DNA from: Cryptomeria japonica
Taxonomy: Eukaryota; Streptophyta; Pinopsida; Cupressales; Cupressaceae
Length of the DNA stretch: 64,000 nt
Reading direction: 5' to 3'
Assembly: GCF_030272615.1 (NCBI RefSeq)
Contig: NC_081409.1
Coordinates: forward strand, 527,926,291 to 527,990,290
Shown here: in pieces, positions 1 to 12,719 of the stretch
How positions within the stretch are numbered: position 1 is the first letter of the stretch
How the letters are laid out: each line of letters begins with the position of its first letter
Made by a program: the position numbers and the translations under genes
Notes under the pieces: model-generated
Seen by the model: the letters and a program-made list of their open reading frames with translations, nothing else
Database searches by the model: none
Told to the model about the DNA's origin: nothing

Positions 1-888
1 TAGGACTCGGTCCTAGTCCTCCATATCTTCTATCTAACATCAAATCCCCCCTCACCCTCCCTATCTTGATCATCAACATCATCCTAATCCCTTCATCGCT
101 TCCCATCCTCATTCATCCACACAATCCAGCAAGTTGCTCTGTCTACACAGATACATCGACTCCCACACACCTAGACTATCAACAGATACTCTGATCAAGT
201 ATCTTCGGGTCTCAATAGGTAATCGATTATGGTAATCCTAGACTACATCAGGCATTTATCACAATGACCTAGTCTCAACGGGGCTGCCATGATTCCCCAC
301 AACCATCCATCACACGCACATACTATCAATTGATCAACCAATCAAACACAATCCAATGGACAATTACATCAATTGTCTACGTCTCAACGAGTATTTTTCT
401 TCATATACCTTGACTTCATCGGGCAATTACATCAATTGTCTAAGTCACATCAGGTCACTTTGATTCACTTACTCAGACTTTATCATGTCCAAGTGACCAA
501 CTGACATCAACTGTCACGCTTTGACTTGACCGGGGCAATTCAACCGATTGCACCAGATTGTCCAACCAATTTTGATCAATTGTATAGCATCAATCCAAAC
601 CCCACACTACATCTTCTATGTATCTCTTGCATGACCTCAGGGTACTCGCTGGCTTGTTGTTTCTTCATATTCACTCCATTTTCTCCCATTCTTTCATCAT
701 TAGTTCTAATTTCTTCTATTCTACCTCCCCTCCACTTTTCATTCTTTTTCGAGAGATCGCCCGATTTTTCAAAAAAATTCGGCCCATCTCTCGAGGGGGC
801 ATACCACCCATTAAATTTACATTTTATGGGGCATTTCTTCACACCTATTTTTCTTTCTTTGAAACGATGCGATAAACTGCACCGTCTC
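1..888 (+). mobile_element. 3' internal region of a plus-strand LTR retrotransposon, non-coding
   Basis: No convincing coding sequence is seen. The stretch is placed by what follows it: a polypurine tract at 889-901 and an LTR start at 902, so this should be the region between pol and the 3' LTR of an element whose body lies left of the window. It contains repeated short words, including two copies of a near-palindrome CAATTACATCAATTG (about 363-378 and 423-440). The open frames at 526-906 and on the opposite strand look like chance frames. Confidence 0.55.
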
Positions 889-901
889 AAAGAGGGGCAA
901 A
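889..901 (+). other. Polypurine tract next to the 3' LTR
   Basis: AAAGAGGGGCAAA directly precedes TGTAGTCAC, the expected TG start of an LTR. A purine run in this place primes plus-strand DNA synthesis in LTR retrotransposons. Confidence 0.7.
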
Positions 902-2742
902 TGTAGTCACATAAATCTGTCCACTTGATTAAATGAATACTTAGTATTTATTTGATTATTTAACCATCAATTAATAATTAATTAAATTAATATTTAATTA
1001 ATTCATCTTAACCCTCTTCTCCTATTAATTAAATAAATTATTCAATTTATTTGATTTAATTCACTTAACCAAATTCAGACCATTAATTAAATAAATAAAT
1101 CATATTTATTTAATTAAATATTCTCTCACATTTAAATAAATTAATATTTATTTAAATCCCCCAAAAATCCCACCTCTCACATTTAAATAAATTAACATTT
1201 ATTTAAATCACCTTTATCCTCCACCCACTTGCATTTTCCTACAAATGCAAGTTGCACAATTATTTTAAATAAATAATTTATTTAAATCACCTTTATCCTC
1301 CACCCACTTGTATTTTCCTACAAAAGCAAGTTGCACAACTATTTTAAATAAATTATTTATTTAAAATCCTATTTATCCTCACCCACTTGAAACCTTTAAT
1401 GGTTTCCCTTAAAGTATTCAAACTTGATGGCTTTAAAGTCTTCAAACTTGATGGCTTCCTTCTATAGTCTTCTTAAGACTTTAATGGTTTTCCTTAAAGT
1501 CTTCAAGCCTTTAATGGTTTCCCTCAAAGTCTTCAAGCATTTTAATGCTTTATCTTCATTTTCTCATTTAAATAAATTAATATTTATTTGAATATTTATC
1601 CAAATGCAAATTACACCATTTAATTGAAATAAATGATTTTATTTTAATTGAAAATACCAAAATTTCTCCCACTTGCATTTTCCTACAAAATCCACTTGTA
1701 TGCCTAAACCCCTTCTAGATTCTTCTAAACCCTTCCTAATTAGCCTAAATTCATCCCTTAAATATTGTCACATTCCTAAGCAAATTGGAGTCACTTCTCA
1801 AAGACTCCAAAGTCTTTGAAAAGCAATTAATGCTTTGTGTGTTCAACAAATTAACCCTCAAAGTCTTGGATAACCTTTGAAAGCTTCCAACCTTCAACCA
1901 CTAAATGGCTCAAAGTCTTTGATAACCTTTGAAAGCTTTCAACCTTCAACCACTTAATCCCCAAAGTCTCCAATAACCATTAATGGTTAATTCAACCCTC
2001 CCACATGGTTAAAACATTTGTTTTGACTCAACCTCTACCCAACCCAAAGGTCTCATCAGGCCATTAATGCTTTGACCATGATTATCTCTTAAACATTTGC
2101 ACAAAGGTTTATCCTTGGATTAACTCTTAATCCAATGGGTAATCTTAATTTAGACTTGACCCTTACCTTCTAGATAACCATGAGGTCTTCTCAGGCCTTT
2201 AATGCCTCCAACCTCTTCTCTCAACCCAATCCTATGTTGAAACTTGTCACCATTTTATTGGTGCCAATTGTGCACATGGATCCCCAACTTTCAATCCTAA
2301 CCCTTGTTAAGATTGCTCAATCTTAACCCTTCATTTCCCTATTTCTTCTATAAATAGAACCCTTCTCCTCAAGCAAAAGGAGAAGCATTTTAGAGTATTG
2401 TTGTTATATTGGCATTAGCATAGAGCTTTTTCATAGCATCACTATCTACTCTAGCATAGTATTTAGCTTTTCATTTCATATTTGAAGCTTAGTATTAAAT
2501 CTCAATCCTCCATAAGCATCCATAGTGCAAAAAGCTGCTGAGAGCTACACTCATTTGGGACTTGGAGAGGAGAGGAACAAGGGAGGAGCAACTATGAGCA
2601 TCTTGATTAGCTATTTCATTTTATGTTTATATGCTTTCTATTTCATGCTTAATATCTCTCTTGATATGCCTGTTTAGGATAATCTTTTGTTGCTAACACT
2701 AACGTTTGTTTCTTGTGCTCTTGTGTGTGTTGCCATCAAACA
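902..2742 (+). repeat. 3' LTR, plus strand; right edge uncertain
   Basis: The left edge is set by the polypurine tract and TGTAGTCAC. Inside is a very AT-rich U3 with many ATTAATTAAATAAAT words (950-1360), then repeats of the words CTTTAATGG, TCAAAGTCTT and AACCTTTGAAAGC (1390-1990). A TATA box lies at 2348. The right edge is a guess: the CA at 2741-2742 is one choice, but a CA near 2548 is also possible, because the partner LTR is outside the window and no target duplication can be tested. It seems to have landed in the leader of a minus-strand chromovirus copy (2743-2866). Confidence 0.6.
2348..2357 (+). promoter_or_regulatory. TATA box of the 902-2742 LTR
   Basis: CTATAAATAG, about 1.45 kb into the LTR, fits the Pol II start of a plant LTR; transcription would begin near 2380. 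Confidence 0.6.
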
Positions 2743-2866
2743 GATTTTCTAATCCTTTTTGCAGAGCATCAGATACTAATAAGGGAAACACAAACACTAG
2801 GTCTAGTTGAATGGGCTCAATTTAAAACCAAAGAACCCAGTGTTGAAACCTGGCTCTGATACCAAT
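2743..2866 (-). mobile_element. Leader fragment of a second chromovirus copy with primer binding site
   Basis: On the minus strand the LTR end at 2867 is followed by AT and then TGGTATCAGAGCC (complement of 2852-2864), the standard Met-initiator tRNA primer site, and about 100 bp of leader. So the LTR at 2867-6516 also acts as the 5' LTR of another copy lying to the left, which is cut by the plus-strand LTR at about 2742. Confidence 0.6.
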
Positions 2867-5800
2867 TGCAACACCTCACTAGGAAACCCCAAAGGGATTA
2901 AACTAAAATACTTGAAGACTTAACACCTAAAGGGTTTCTCAACTTGGTTAGCATGGTTTAAACTAACATTGATTAGCATTAATTAATCCAATTAAGTTGA
3001 TTAAACATAAAAAACATAATTACCTTTAACCAATAGTTAATTCATCCAAGAGTATAAAATATAAATAACATGTTTTTTGTTTCATTCATGAGGATTCTAT
3101 CTATTACATTACATCTAATATTCAAATAAAACATATGCATTTAACATTTAATTTCCATTCATACATTGTTTTGAATCATAAGATAGAAATACATTACATT
3201 CCACTAAATCACTAAGTCTCAAAACATTAGATAATGTTTACATTACAATTTACATCTTGCCATGAAGGCATACATATCCAATAATTAGAACTGACCATAT
3301 AAGGTCCATGATATACAAACAATGATCCAAAGTAACAAATATGATCCAACAGAATAACAAGACGCTTGAATCCAAGCACAACTAGAACACCTATGAAGCC
3401 AACTCCCGCAAGAATGAACAAACACACCCGATGGAAAGTGGCACTACCACCCGACCATGTAGTTCAAAAAGAACCACCCCACTATGCTAGGAGATAGAAA
3501 TAAGACCCACTAGCAACCTATAAGGTATGCACACACATGGTTGAAACACAACATCGCAAAAACTCACATGAAGTATAAACTCGCAGAACATGACTCCACA
3601 ATAAAACTCAGGTGATACCAACAAAGCTACACACTAGTGACCATAAGGGAAGAGCGTCATCACATAGCTTGGTATGGTTATCCTAGAAGGCCTCCATAGG
3701 TCTTGGCCCCCATCCTGGGTTATCTTGGTAACCTCTCCCAAACCCTTGGCCCCATCCAAATCTCATGTGGACCCAAACAATCCTATCGTGAGGACAAGGT
3801 TGTTGATTTTCCATTCCATGCCTTCTCACTGCATCTTGAGTCTGTACTAGCACTCAACCATGAGTGAGGTATAATTATCTTACATAATGTTTCATCTACC
3901 CAACTCCCTAATGTATTATTAGGTTATCACTTACTTATACAACTTTCAAGGGGTTATCCTGCTAACCTCTTTGGGCATGACCCCCACTCAAAATCCACTC
4001 TCCCTTATGAAACTAAACCAAAAATGTCCCAACGAACTCCAAAAGAAAAGTACCAACTGAAGTTACACAACGAAGTTCAAGACAATAGAAAAACTCTTGG
4101 CCAAACAAGCCCTTACACGTAGGTTAAACCAAATGACCAAACTCAGTCAAGTGACATGACCGGACAACAAAAACAACCACATGAAAACATCTAATTCATT
4201 AAACCAAGGACTTGCAGTTTCCAAATTAAATCTGAAAACAGTTAAATTAAAAACAAGCACCTTTGCTAATCTAGAATACGATACTTTTCTATTTCATTTA
4301 AAACATGAATTTGACCAAGGTTCTCTAACTCCTCTCAGTTTCAAAATAAACCATATGCTAATCACCATTTCACTATAAATTAAAAGCCACAAATACATAT
4401 ATATATTATTACACATATATACATATATATATATAAATATTATATATATACATATATATAAATAAAAACTATAAATTAAATCATTCATTTTTTAAATTAA
4501 CCTTTTCTTTTTCCCAAAATAAAATATCCATTTTTCAAAATAAAATAATTTTTTTTCCAAAATAAACTAACTCTTTGTTCTTTTTTTCATTTCACATTTC
4601 CCAAAATATATCTTTTTTTAGACATATATATATATTAAATTAATTAAATAATAGTAAAAATACAGTTTAAAAAAAAAAAACTTTTAACACCACTCGCACC
4701 ATTTAAAGGTGTTGCCAGGCAGCCTCCATGAGGGAGGCGGTGGCAAGGGACGATGATGTGGTCCCCAACCCACAACCAAGGTTGTGGTAGGTGGCCATGT
4801 CATGGCTGCCAACCATGGCGACCCCTCCCCATGGGTTGGGGAAGCCACAACTCCCCACCCATGGATACGTGGTTGCCTTGCCCACCACGACCCAATAAAT
4901 TATATATATATTTTTACTTTTATTTTTTTATAATATATTTTTTTAAAACAAAAACACAGTCATCTCGAAATGTGAACTGGTAATAATTTTATTTTTTAAC
5001 AACAAGTATATAAAAACCTAGAAAACCATTTTTCCGGCAAATAAAGAAAACCCAACATATTGGTGTTTACCAATAATTTCTACAAATCAAACCCCAGCAA
5101 TATACCATATTCAATTTTTTGAAAACAAGAGGGGTTTTAAAAAATTAATAGGGTAAATGATTGTTTTGTTTTTTTTTAATTTCATTCAACCAATAGTAAT
5201 TTCCCCATTACCCCAATTTTCCCAATTTTGCCCCAAAATTAAAATTTTTGGCAACATAACCCCTTATAAATTAACAATGAGAAATTTTCAAAATGAAAAC
5301 TAATGGGGAAAATAAAATACATCAATTTAATTCAAAACCCAACAACGAACTGATTTTAAACCAAAATTGTACCCAACTAAAACAAATCAATCCACAACCT
5401 GTTAAGCTATCCAGACAGACAAGGCTGAAGGAGAGCAAGCCACAAACCACCAGAAAAATTCTTCCACCAACAATCTCCAAATCAAAACATACACATAGGT
5501 TTCCCCAAAAAAATAAAAAATTCCAGAATTCATAATGAATCATGTTTTTGGAAAATATTTCATATATAAAGAATTTTCTCTTCAAAAAATATCTATTAGG
5601 TCAAGTTTTAAACTTTTTTAAAATAAAATTGAAAATATATCTTTTCTTTTTTAAGAATGCATTTTTATTTAACTTTTCAAATTAAAATCATTTCCCTCTT
5701 TCCTCAAATATGAAAAATAATTAATCATTAAATATACATAAAACTAAAACAACTTTATTTCTTTTTTTTTTTAAATCAATTAAAGCACACACTATATCAT

Positions 5801-6516
5801 TTCACCATTTAACTCAACAATTCAATTTTAACTATTCCAAATAGAATAATCGATAAATCTATTAAAATATAAAATTCGCTTAATCATTCATTTCAAAATT
5901 AATTTTAAAAATGTATAACACAACAAGGCAAAATAGAAACATGACCCGCATACCAATGAAAAGGACAGTTGACTGACAACTGACATTGCTCAGTGATGAG
6001 CAAGGCTAAGGGTAGAACTCAGGGCCTTAAAACTATCTCCTCCACTTCCATCGAATTATTTTGGTATGCTCAAACCTTTGGGACCAAGTGAAGTCAGTAC
6101 CTTGTACCTGCAAATCCTATATCACCAATTCACGCATACATATATATATTAAAGCACAGTAGACACACTGGTGAAGGAGAATCATGATGTTGCCTGTCTC
6201 ACCGAAGTGAGTGAAGAAAAATCATCTCCTTTCATCCCATACACTTACAAACATGATAACATATACATAATGCATCTCACGCATAAAATAAATGTGTTAG
6301 TCCATGGCCAATAATCCAATAAAATAACATTTAACCATCATTAAGGGAAATAATGCGTAAACAACATACACCGAAACTCAAATCAAAGTATAACACATCA
6401 TACAATAATATCTGAGTAAAATATCACCATATAATGTATCCACTAATATTCACCAAAAAAATCAACTATAGTCAAACCAGGTATCTAAAAAGTCTGATTG
6501 AGGGAGGGGTACTACA
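2867..6516 (-). repeat. Chromovirus LTR, full length (3.65 kb)
   Basis: On the minus strand it begins TGTAGTACCCC, right after a polypurine tract, and ends GGTGTTGCA, next to a primer site. Its 3820-6516 part matches 10273-12719. The centre is AT-rich with ATATAT runs (4395-4460, 4620-4640) around a GC-rich patch at about 4700-4890. That patch contains an 18-bp palindrome CCACAACCAAGGTTGTGG (4770-4787). Relative to the right LTR it keeps about 270 bp (about 5030-5305) that the right copy has lost. Its ends resemble those of the solo LTR at 38521-43025, so the two belong to related families. Confidence 0.82.
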
Positions 6517-6528
6517 TCCTCCCACCCA
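6517..6528 (-). other. Chromovirus polypurine tract
   Basis: The minus strand reads TGGGTGGGAGGA immediately before the LTR start TGTAGTACC. This fixes the orientation and the left LTR as the 3' LTR. Confidence 0.75.
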
Positions 6529-6545
6529 AAACTAAAATTACTCCT

Positions 6546-7745
6546 GGAAGCCTAAAACAGATAAGGGTATAGCTCTCTCATCTTCTCTGCATCCTCCCAT
6601 GTAGTCGAGGTCTCATCATTTGGGTCCCATAGGACCCTTAACTATTCGATGGTATGACCCATGAGGGTCAAACGCCGATGTTGCAGGATGTGCACAGGCG
6701 ATGTGATCCAATCAAGAACATGGGTTACATCGGGATGATAAGGTCTAAGAACAGAAATATGAAAAACATCATGGATGCGGGATAGACTTGGTGGCAAGGC
6801 AAGATGATAGGCAAAAGGGCCAACAAAATGAGGTGCTAACTTAGAGTCCTTTCCATAACAGATCAGACTCTTTTGCAGAAACACTCTCAAGAAAACACTG
6901 TTGCCAACAGAAAACTGAAGATCCACTCTATGAGCATCGGCATACTTCTTCTACCTATCCTCTACTGCTACCAAATGCCCATGAATTGGCTCAACCTGTT
7001 GCTCCATCTCTTGAAGCATATATGGTCCTATACACACCATATCCTCTAACCGATCCCAACTCAAAGGAGTATGGCAAGGATGACCATACAATGCCTGGAA
7101 GGGAGACATACCTATGGAGCTATGATATCCATTGTTATAAGAAAACTCCACAAGATAAAGATATTCCTCCCAGCGTGACTGCTGGTCCATAACATACATG
7201 CAAAGCATGTCCTCCAAAACCTGATTCACACACTTGGTCTAGATGATAAGTTGAACTAAAGTTCAAATGGGTCCCTAAATAATGTTGAAGTGACATCCAC
7301 AATGATGAAGTAAAGACATGATCTCTATTGGAAATGATCCACCTAGGAATCCCATGAAGCCTCACCACATCTTCCATGAAAACTTGTGCCACCATTACTA
7401 TTGTATAAGAAGATCGAATAGGAATAAAATGAGAAACTTTGGTCAATCTATCTACAATGACCATGATGCCATCATGATGACACAAAGAAATAGACAACCC
7501 AACTATGAAATCCATGGAAATGATGTCCCATTTCCAATCTGGTACCAAATTAGGTTGTAAAAGCCCTGCAAGGTGTTGATGCTCTGCCTTTACCCACTAA
7601 CATTCTAAACACTTTGACACAAAATTAGCAATGTCATGTTTCATGCCAGCCCAATGATATATTTGTCTAAGATCCGCATGCATCTTCTTGACACCAGGAT
7701 GTGCCGAATAAGGTGCATGATGGGCCTCAATCATGATCAAAGTAT
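6546..7745 (-). pseudogene. Chromovirus integrase with C-terminal chromodomain
   Basis: Integrase inserts the cDNA into chromatin. On the minus strand I see an N-terminal zinc-binding segment (a histidine-containing AHPGVKKMHADL stretch, then KCLEC) at about 7740-7590, broken by a stop just after the CxxC. The catalytic core follows: WDIISMDFIVGL with the first Asp at about 7520, then SNRDHVF, where the second acidic motif is altered. A segment with VEFSYNNGYHSSIGMSPF (about 7150) comes next, then a GPF...VFHISVLRPYHPD linker. The end reads LWDPNDETSTTWEDAEKMR (about 6550-6640), a good chromodomain core, which in family members tethers integration to histone marks. A stop separates the chromodomain from the integrase frame and there are frame breaks in the core, so it is dead. 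Confidence 0.85.
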
Positions 7746-7899
7746 GAATTCCATCCAATTGAGGTACATAGATCCACCCAAGATGTTGAAGAACACCATA
7801 TGTCTAAAGGTTATATCCAGAATATATGCCCTCTAATGGCCTTCCAGTCTTAGAAACGACTCTAACCTCCTGATACTAGGTGTCCTTGGGAAGGATCCC

Positions 7900-8335
7900 A
7901 AGGATTCTCTCTCTCAAATCCACCCCAAGGGACAATGCTGCAACCTCATGCCATCTACGACTAAAAGCATCTGCCACTACATTCTCTTTCCCTTAAATAT
8001 ATCGAACCTCAAAATTATACTCATAGAGGAATTCCATCCATCTTCACTATCGAGCATTCAAGTTTGGCTACGTGAAAATGTACTGCAAGCTATGGTGCTC
8101 ACTGTGCAGCTCAAACTTATGCCCTAACAGAAAATGTTGCCACCTAACTAAAGCATGAACTGGATAGTTTAGCTCGTGGTCCTTGAGTTTGTGAGACTCA
8201 TAGACTACCACGCGACCATCCTGCATAAGCACTTCTCCTATATCTTCTAAACAAGCATCTGAACAAACCATAAAATCTCTGGATGGATCAAGAATTCCCA
8301 AAATCAGAGCACTGACAATTAGTTCCTTCAAAGTA
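7900..8335 (-). pseudogene. Chromovirus RNase H domain
   Basis: The minus-strand frame at 8331-8068 carries DFMVCSDACLEDIGEVLMQDGRVVVYESHKLK, the usual start of the Gypsy RNase H fold (D-S/A-D near the N terminus). HSEHHSLQYIFT follows at its end, matching the D/H-rich end of the domain (canonical HTDHKSLKYIF; here the D is replaced). It removes RNA from the RNA:DNA hybrid. It sits between RT and IN as usual in this group. Sequence toward 7900 continues the connection to integrase with several stops. Confidence 0.75.
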
Positions 8336-8399
8336 CAAAAATCTACCTCACACTGTTCTAACCAAACAAACTTCTTCCCTTTCCTCTAAAGAGAAGTGA

Positions 8400-9180
8400 T
8401 CAAGTGCCCTATCTAGGAAAAACTCTAAACAAAGCAACAGTAATATCCGACCAAACCCATAAAAATCTAAACCCCAGAAACATTAGTTGGCACTGGCCAA
8501 TCTACAATGCCTTGGATCTTAGAAGGATCCACATATACACCTTCTCCTGAAACCATATGACCAAGATAGTTCACCTTAGATTGGAAGAAATCACACTTTG
8601 CCAATTTGGCATAAAGTTGATTCTCCCTCAAGCACTATAATACCTGTCACAAGTGGCCCTCATGCTCTTCCATAGTTCTGGAATAGATCAAGATATCATC
8701 TAAGAAAACAAGGACAAAATGATCAAGGTAGGTGCGAAAAACCCCTTGAACCACTGTGAAATCATAGTGAACATAACGGGTACAAAAAGTCATCCTATGA
8801 ATGTTTGCATCATGAATACGCAGCTGATGATACCAAGATTTTAGATCAATCTTAGAAAACACATTGGCTCCCTTTACTCGATCAAAAATATCATCAATAC
8901 GAGGCAATGGATATCAATTCTTGATGGTTATCTTATTCAGTTGTCGGTAGTCAATGCATAATCGAAGAGAGCCATGCTTCTTCTTCACGAAGATAACAGG
9001 TGCACCGCAAGGAGAAACACTAAGACAAATGAACCCCTTTGCCAAAACTTCCTCAATCTTTAACTTCAACTCACTCAACTCCTGAGTGGTCATCTGATAT
9101 GGTTATCTCGAAATAGGTTCTTCTTCAGGAACTAATTCAATGCGGAAGTCTATATCTCACTTCAGAGGCATACGAGAAAT
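8400..9180 (-). pseudogene. Chromovirus reverse transcriptase
   Basis: On the minus strand the segment before RT (IELVPEEEPIS, about 9140) leads into [21 protein letters not shown] (about 9000-8940), then [23 protein letters not shown] and YHQLRI. The catalytic box is FLDDILIYS near 8690, a common variant of YxDD. Between FTVV and FRTYLD about 15 codons that hold the conserved FGLxNAPATF block are missing, which is an internal deletion. In-frame stops occur at about 9165, 9105 and 8915. The domain copied element RNA into DNA; this copy cannot. Confidence 0.85.
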
Positions 9181-9760
9181 GTCAATACGGAACACATCAG
9201 CATACTCTTGAAGAAGAGGGTGACTATCAAGAGAAACTTCCCTACTTCTCTCCCCATCCATGTCCTCAAGAGAAACTGCAAAAAGTTGGCACCCCTGACG
9301 CATACACTGCTTAACCTTCATAGCGGAGATCATACGAAGTGATATAGGTCTAGGAATACCAACTATCTCAACTTTCCTGCCATGATCATCTATAAACTCC
9401 ACTATCTTTTGACGACAGTCTACACTAGCACTATGTGATGCTAATGAATCCATCCCCAACACAACTCCATAAGACCTCAAAGGAATGACTCGAAGATAAA
9501 CTATGGTAGCAAAGGGTCCTAGGTCCAACTCACATCTAGGAATAAAGGAATCTACGACCACACGAAAACCAGTAGCCAACTCTACTTGCCACCTATCTGC
9601 CTATCTAGCAGACGCGAGCCCACACAACTCCACAATGGAGGAAGACATAAAGGAATCACAAGCACCTCAATCAAATAATACTCAAATAGATATACCACCC
9701 AACACACCTATAGTTTCAATCATGGTGCTCTAGTGCTCTGCCTGGCAGTTATCAACCACC
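9157..9760 (-). pseudogene. Chromovirus aspartic protease and PR-RT linker
   Basis: The minus-strand frame at 9579-9157 holds VVLGMDSLASHSASVDCRQKIVEF, the C-terminal half of a Gypsy retropepsin (the ILGMDWL block). HPLLQEYADVFRIDISRMPLK, the lead-in to RT, follows. The catalytic DSG would lie just upstream at about 9640-9680, where the frame is poorly kept. Retropepsin cuts the Gag-Pol polyprotein. Confidence 0.75.
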
Positions 9761-9764
9761 GCGA

Positions 9765-10272
9765 AAACTCTATGGGATCGACCTGCATCCCCAACTATAG
9801 GATCTGATGTTGTCAGCCTCTGACTACTAGTCTATTGTTAATGTTGTGGACAATGTGCATCTACATGGCTACACTGACCATAGAAGAAACAAGCTCCCCT
9901 ACCAAGTCCTCTGCCTCTAGTTAGCCCACTAGATTATAGGAAACTTCCCCTACTAGAGGCCTGAGAATCACTCTGTGAGGACTGTCTAAGGCAACTCTAT
10001 CTATCCCTCTGCTAGTTCATATCCTTCCTTAACTGAGGGTTGCCCCCCACGCTGACCCTGAAACTGTTTCGACCTAGACTAAAAATTTTGACCACCCTTA
10101 GCAGGTGTCTGAAAACTCGTATATGGTGCAACAACCTAGGATTGATTACCCCGATTCCCAAAACCACTGAAAGATGCACTACCAATCTATATCCATGGCT
10201 GACCACCATGTGCATGTGAAAGATTTTGCTATACTAACCTGGCTTTCACCACGGCTAACTCAACTAATCCAG
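9765..10272 (-). pseudogene. Chromovirus gag remnant with damaged zinc knuckle
   Basis: Only the C-terminal part of gag is left. At about 9849-9891 the minus strand encodes a CCHC-like knuckle, CFFYGQCSHVDAHC, in which the second Cys of the usual CFxCGxxGHxxxxC is replaced by Tyr. Upstream, gly-, arg- and gln-rich text with shifted frames runs to 10272, where it meets LTR sequence directly. Most of gag, the leader and the primer site have been deleted with the start of the LTR. Confidence 0.65.
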
Positions 10273-11054
10273 GCCTTCTCACTGCATCCTGAGTTTATAC
10301 TAGCACTCAACCATGAGCGAGGTATAATTATCTTACTTAATGTTTTATCTACCCAACCCCCTAATGTATTATTAGGTTATCACTTACTTATACACCTTTC
10401 GAGGGGTTATCCTGCTAACCTCTTTGGGAATGACCCCCACTCAAAAGTCGCTCTCCCTTATGACACTAAACCAAAAATGTCCCAACAAAATCCAAAACCA
10501 AAGTACCAACTAAAGTTACACAATGGAGTTCAAGACAATAGAAAAACTCTTGTCCAAACAAGCCCTTACACGTAGGTTAAACCAAATGACAAAAATCAGT
10601 CAAGTGATACGAACAGCCAACGAAAACAGCCACATGAAAACATCTAATTCATTAAACCAAGGATTTGCAATTTCCAAATTAAATGTGAAAACAATTAGAT
10701 TAAAACAAGCACCTTCATTAATCTAGAATATGATAGTTTTCTATAATTTCATTTAAAACACCAATTTGACCAAGGTTCTCTAACTCCTCTCAGTTTCAAA
10801 ATAAACCATATGATAATCACCATTTCGCTATAAATGAAAAGCCACAAATACCTATATATATTATTACACATATATACGTATATATATAAATATTATATAT
10901 ATACATAATATAAATTAAATCATTCATTTACTAAATTAACCTTTTCTTTTCCCAAAATAAAATATCCATTTTTCAAAATAAAATTACTCTTTTTCCAAAA
11001 TAAATTAACTCTTTGTTTTATTTTTTTCGTTTCACATTTCCCAAAATATATCTT

Positions 11055-11087
<33 letters not shown>

Positions 11088-12320
11088 TTAATTAATTAAT
11101 TAATAATAAAAAAGATTTAAAAAAAAAAATCTTTTAACACCCCTTACACCATTTAAAGATGTTGTCATTCAGCCTCCATGAGGGAGGCGGTGGTTGGGGA
11201 CCACGATGTTGTCCCCCACCCACAACCAAGGTTGTGGTGGGTGGCCACGTCATGGCTGCTAGCTATTGCACCCCCTCCCCATGGGTTGGGGAAGCCATGG
11301 CTCCCCACCCATGGGTACGTGGTGGCCTGGCCCACCATGGCCCAATTAATTATATATATATATATATATATATTATTTTTTTTAATTTATTTTTTAATTT
11401 ATTTTTAATAATATATTTTTTTAAAACAAAAACTCAGTCGTCTCTAAATGTGAACTGGTAATAAAAAAAATTTAACAACAAGTATAAAAAACCGGAAAAT
11501 AAAATACATCAATTTAATTCAAAACCCAACAAAGAATTGATTTTAAACCAGAATTTTACCCAACTAGAACAAATCAATGCACCAACCTGTTAAGGTATCC
11601 AAGCAGACAAAGTTGAAGGAGAGCAAACCACAAAACACCAAACAAATTCTTCCAACAAAAATCTCCATCTCAAAACATACATAGAGGTTTCCCAAAAAAA
11701 AAAAAATCTAGAATGCATAATGAATCATGTTTTTGGAAAATATTTCATATATAAATAATTTTCTCTTGAAAAAATATCTATTAGGTCAAGTTTTAAAAAA
11801 AATTTAAATAAAATTGAAAATATATCTTTTCTTTCCAAAGAATGCATTTTTATTTAACTTTTCAAATTAAAATCATTTCCCTCTTTCCTCAAATATGAAA
11901 AAAAAAAATCATTAAATATACATAAAACTAAAACAACTTTATTTCTTTTTTTTAAATCAATTAAAACACATACTATATCATTTCACTATTTAACTCAACA
12001 ATTCAATTTTAACTATTCCAAATAGAATAATAGATAAATCTATTAAAATGGTAAAATTCACTTAATCATTCATGTTAAAATTAATTTTAAAAACGCATAA
12101 CACACAACATCAAGGCAAAATAGAAAAATAACCTATATACCAACAAAAAGGATGGTTGACCAACGACTGACACTGCTTAGTGATGAGCAAGGCTAAGGGT
12201 AAAACTCGGGGCCTTAAGACTATCTCCTCCACTTCCATCGGATTATTTAGGTATGCTCAAACCTGTGGAACCAGGTGAAGTCAGTACCTTGTACCTGCAA
12301 ATCTTGCATCACCAATTCAA

Positions 12321-12352
<32 letters not shown>

Positions 12353-12719
12353 TCAAACACAGTAGACACACTGGTGAAGGAGAATCATGACATTCCTTGT
12401 CTCACCGAAGTGAGTGAAGTAAAATCATCTCCTCGCACCCCATACACTTACAAACATGATAACATATACATAATGCATCTCACACATAAAATAAATGTGT
12501 TAGTCCATGGTCAGTAATCCAATAAAATAACATTTAACCATCATTAAGGAAAATAATGCGTAAACAACATACAATGAAACTCAAATCAAAGTATAACACA
12601 TCATAGCATAATATCTAAGTAAAATATCACCATATAAAGTATCCACTAATATCCACTGTAAAACTCAACTATAGTCAAAACAAGTATCTAAAACATCTGA
12701 TCGAGGGAGGGGTACTACA
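10273..12719 (-). repeat. Chromovirus right LTR, truncated
   Basis: It aligns with 3820-6516 and ends on the plus strand in the same GGTACTACA. It lacks the part that matches 2867-3819. It also has an internal loss of about 270 bp near 11490. The GC-rich patch and the palindrome CCACAACCAAGGTTGTGG recur at 11220-11237, between ATAT runs (11053-11085, 11350-11375). A (CA)n run sits at 12320-12344. Being truncated on the internal side, it joins gag remnants directly. Confidence 0.82.
12320..12344. repeat. (CA)n microsatellite in the LTR
   Basis: About 12 uninterrupted AC dinucleotides followed by ATATAT. The left LTR has only short ATATAT at the same place, so the run expanded after insertion. 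Confidence 0.9.

Larger units (their letters stand above)
2867..12719 (-). mobile_element. Ty3/Gypsy chromovirus, minus strand, decayed
   Basis: Order on the minus strand: truncated LTR (12719-10273), gag remnant, protease, reverse transcriptase, RNase H, integrase with chromodomain, polypurine tract, LTR (6516-2867). The chromodomain at the end of integrase is the defining mark of chromoviruses; the family looks Tekay-like, which is inference. The first part of the right LTR, the primer site and the gag start are deleted. By hand count about 14 of 200 aligned bases differ between the two LTRs. On the right it abuts element A at 12720. The left side does not return to A in this window, because the left LTR leads into a further chromovirus leader. 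Confidence 0.8.

Noticed and set aside
526-906. ORF of 126 codons at the left end, also open on the opposite strand
   Set aside because: It ends inside the polypurine tract/LTR start, shows no family pattern and has T-rich composition typical of 3' non-coding regions of elements.
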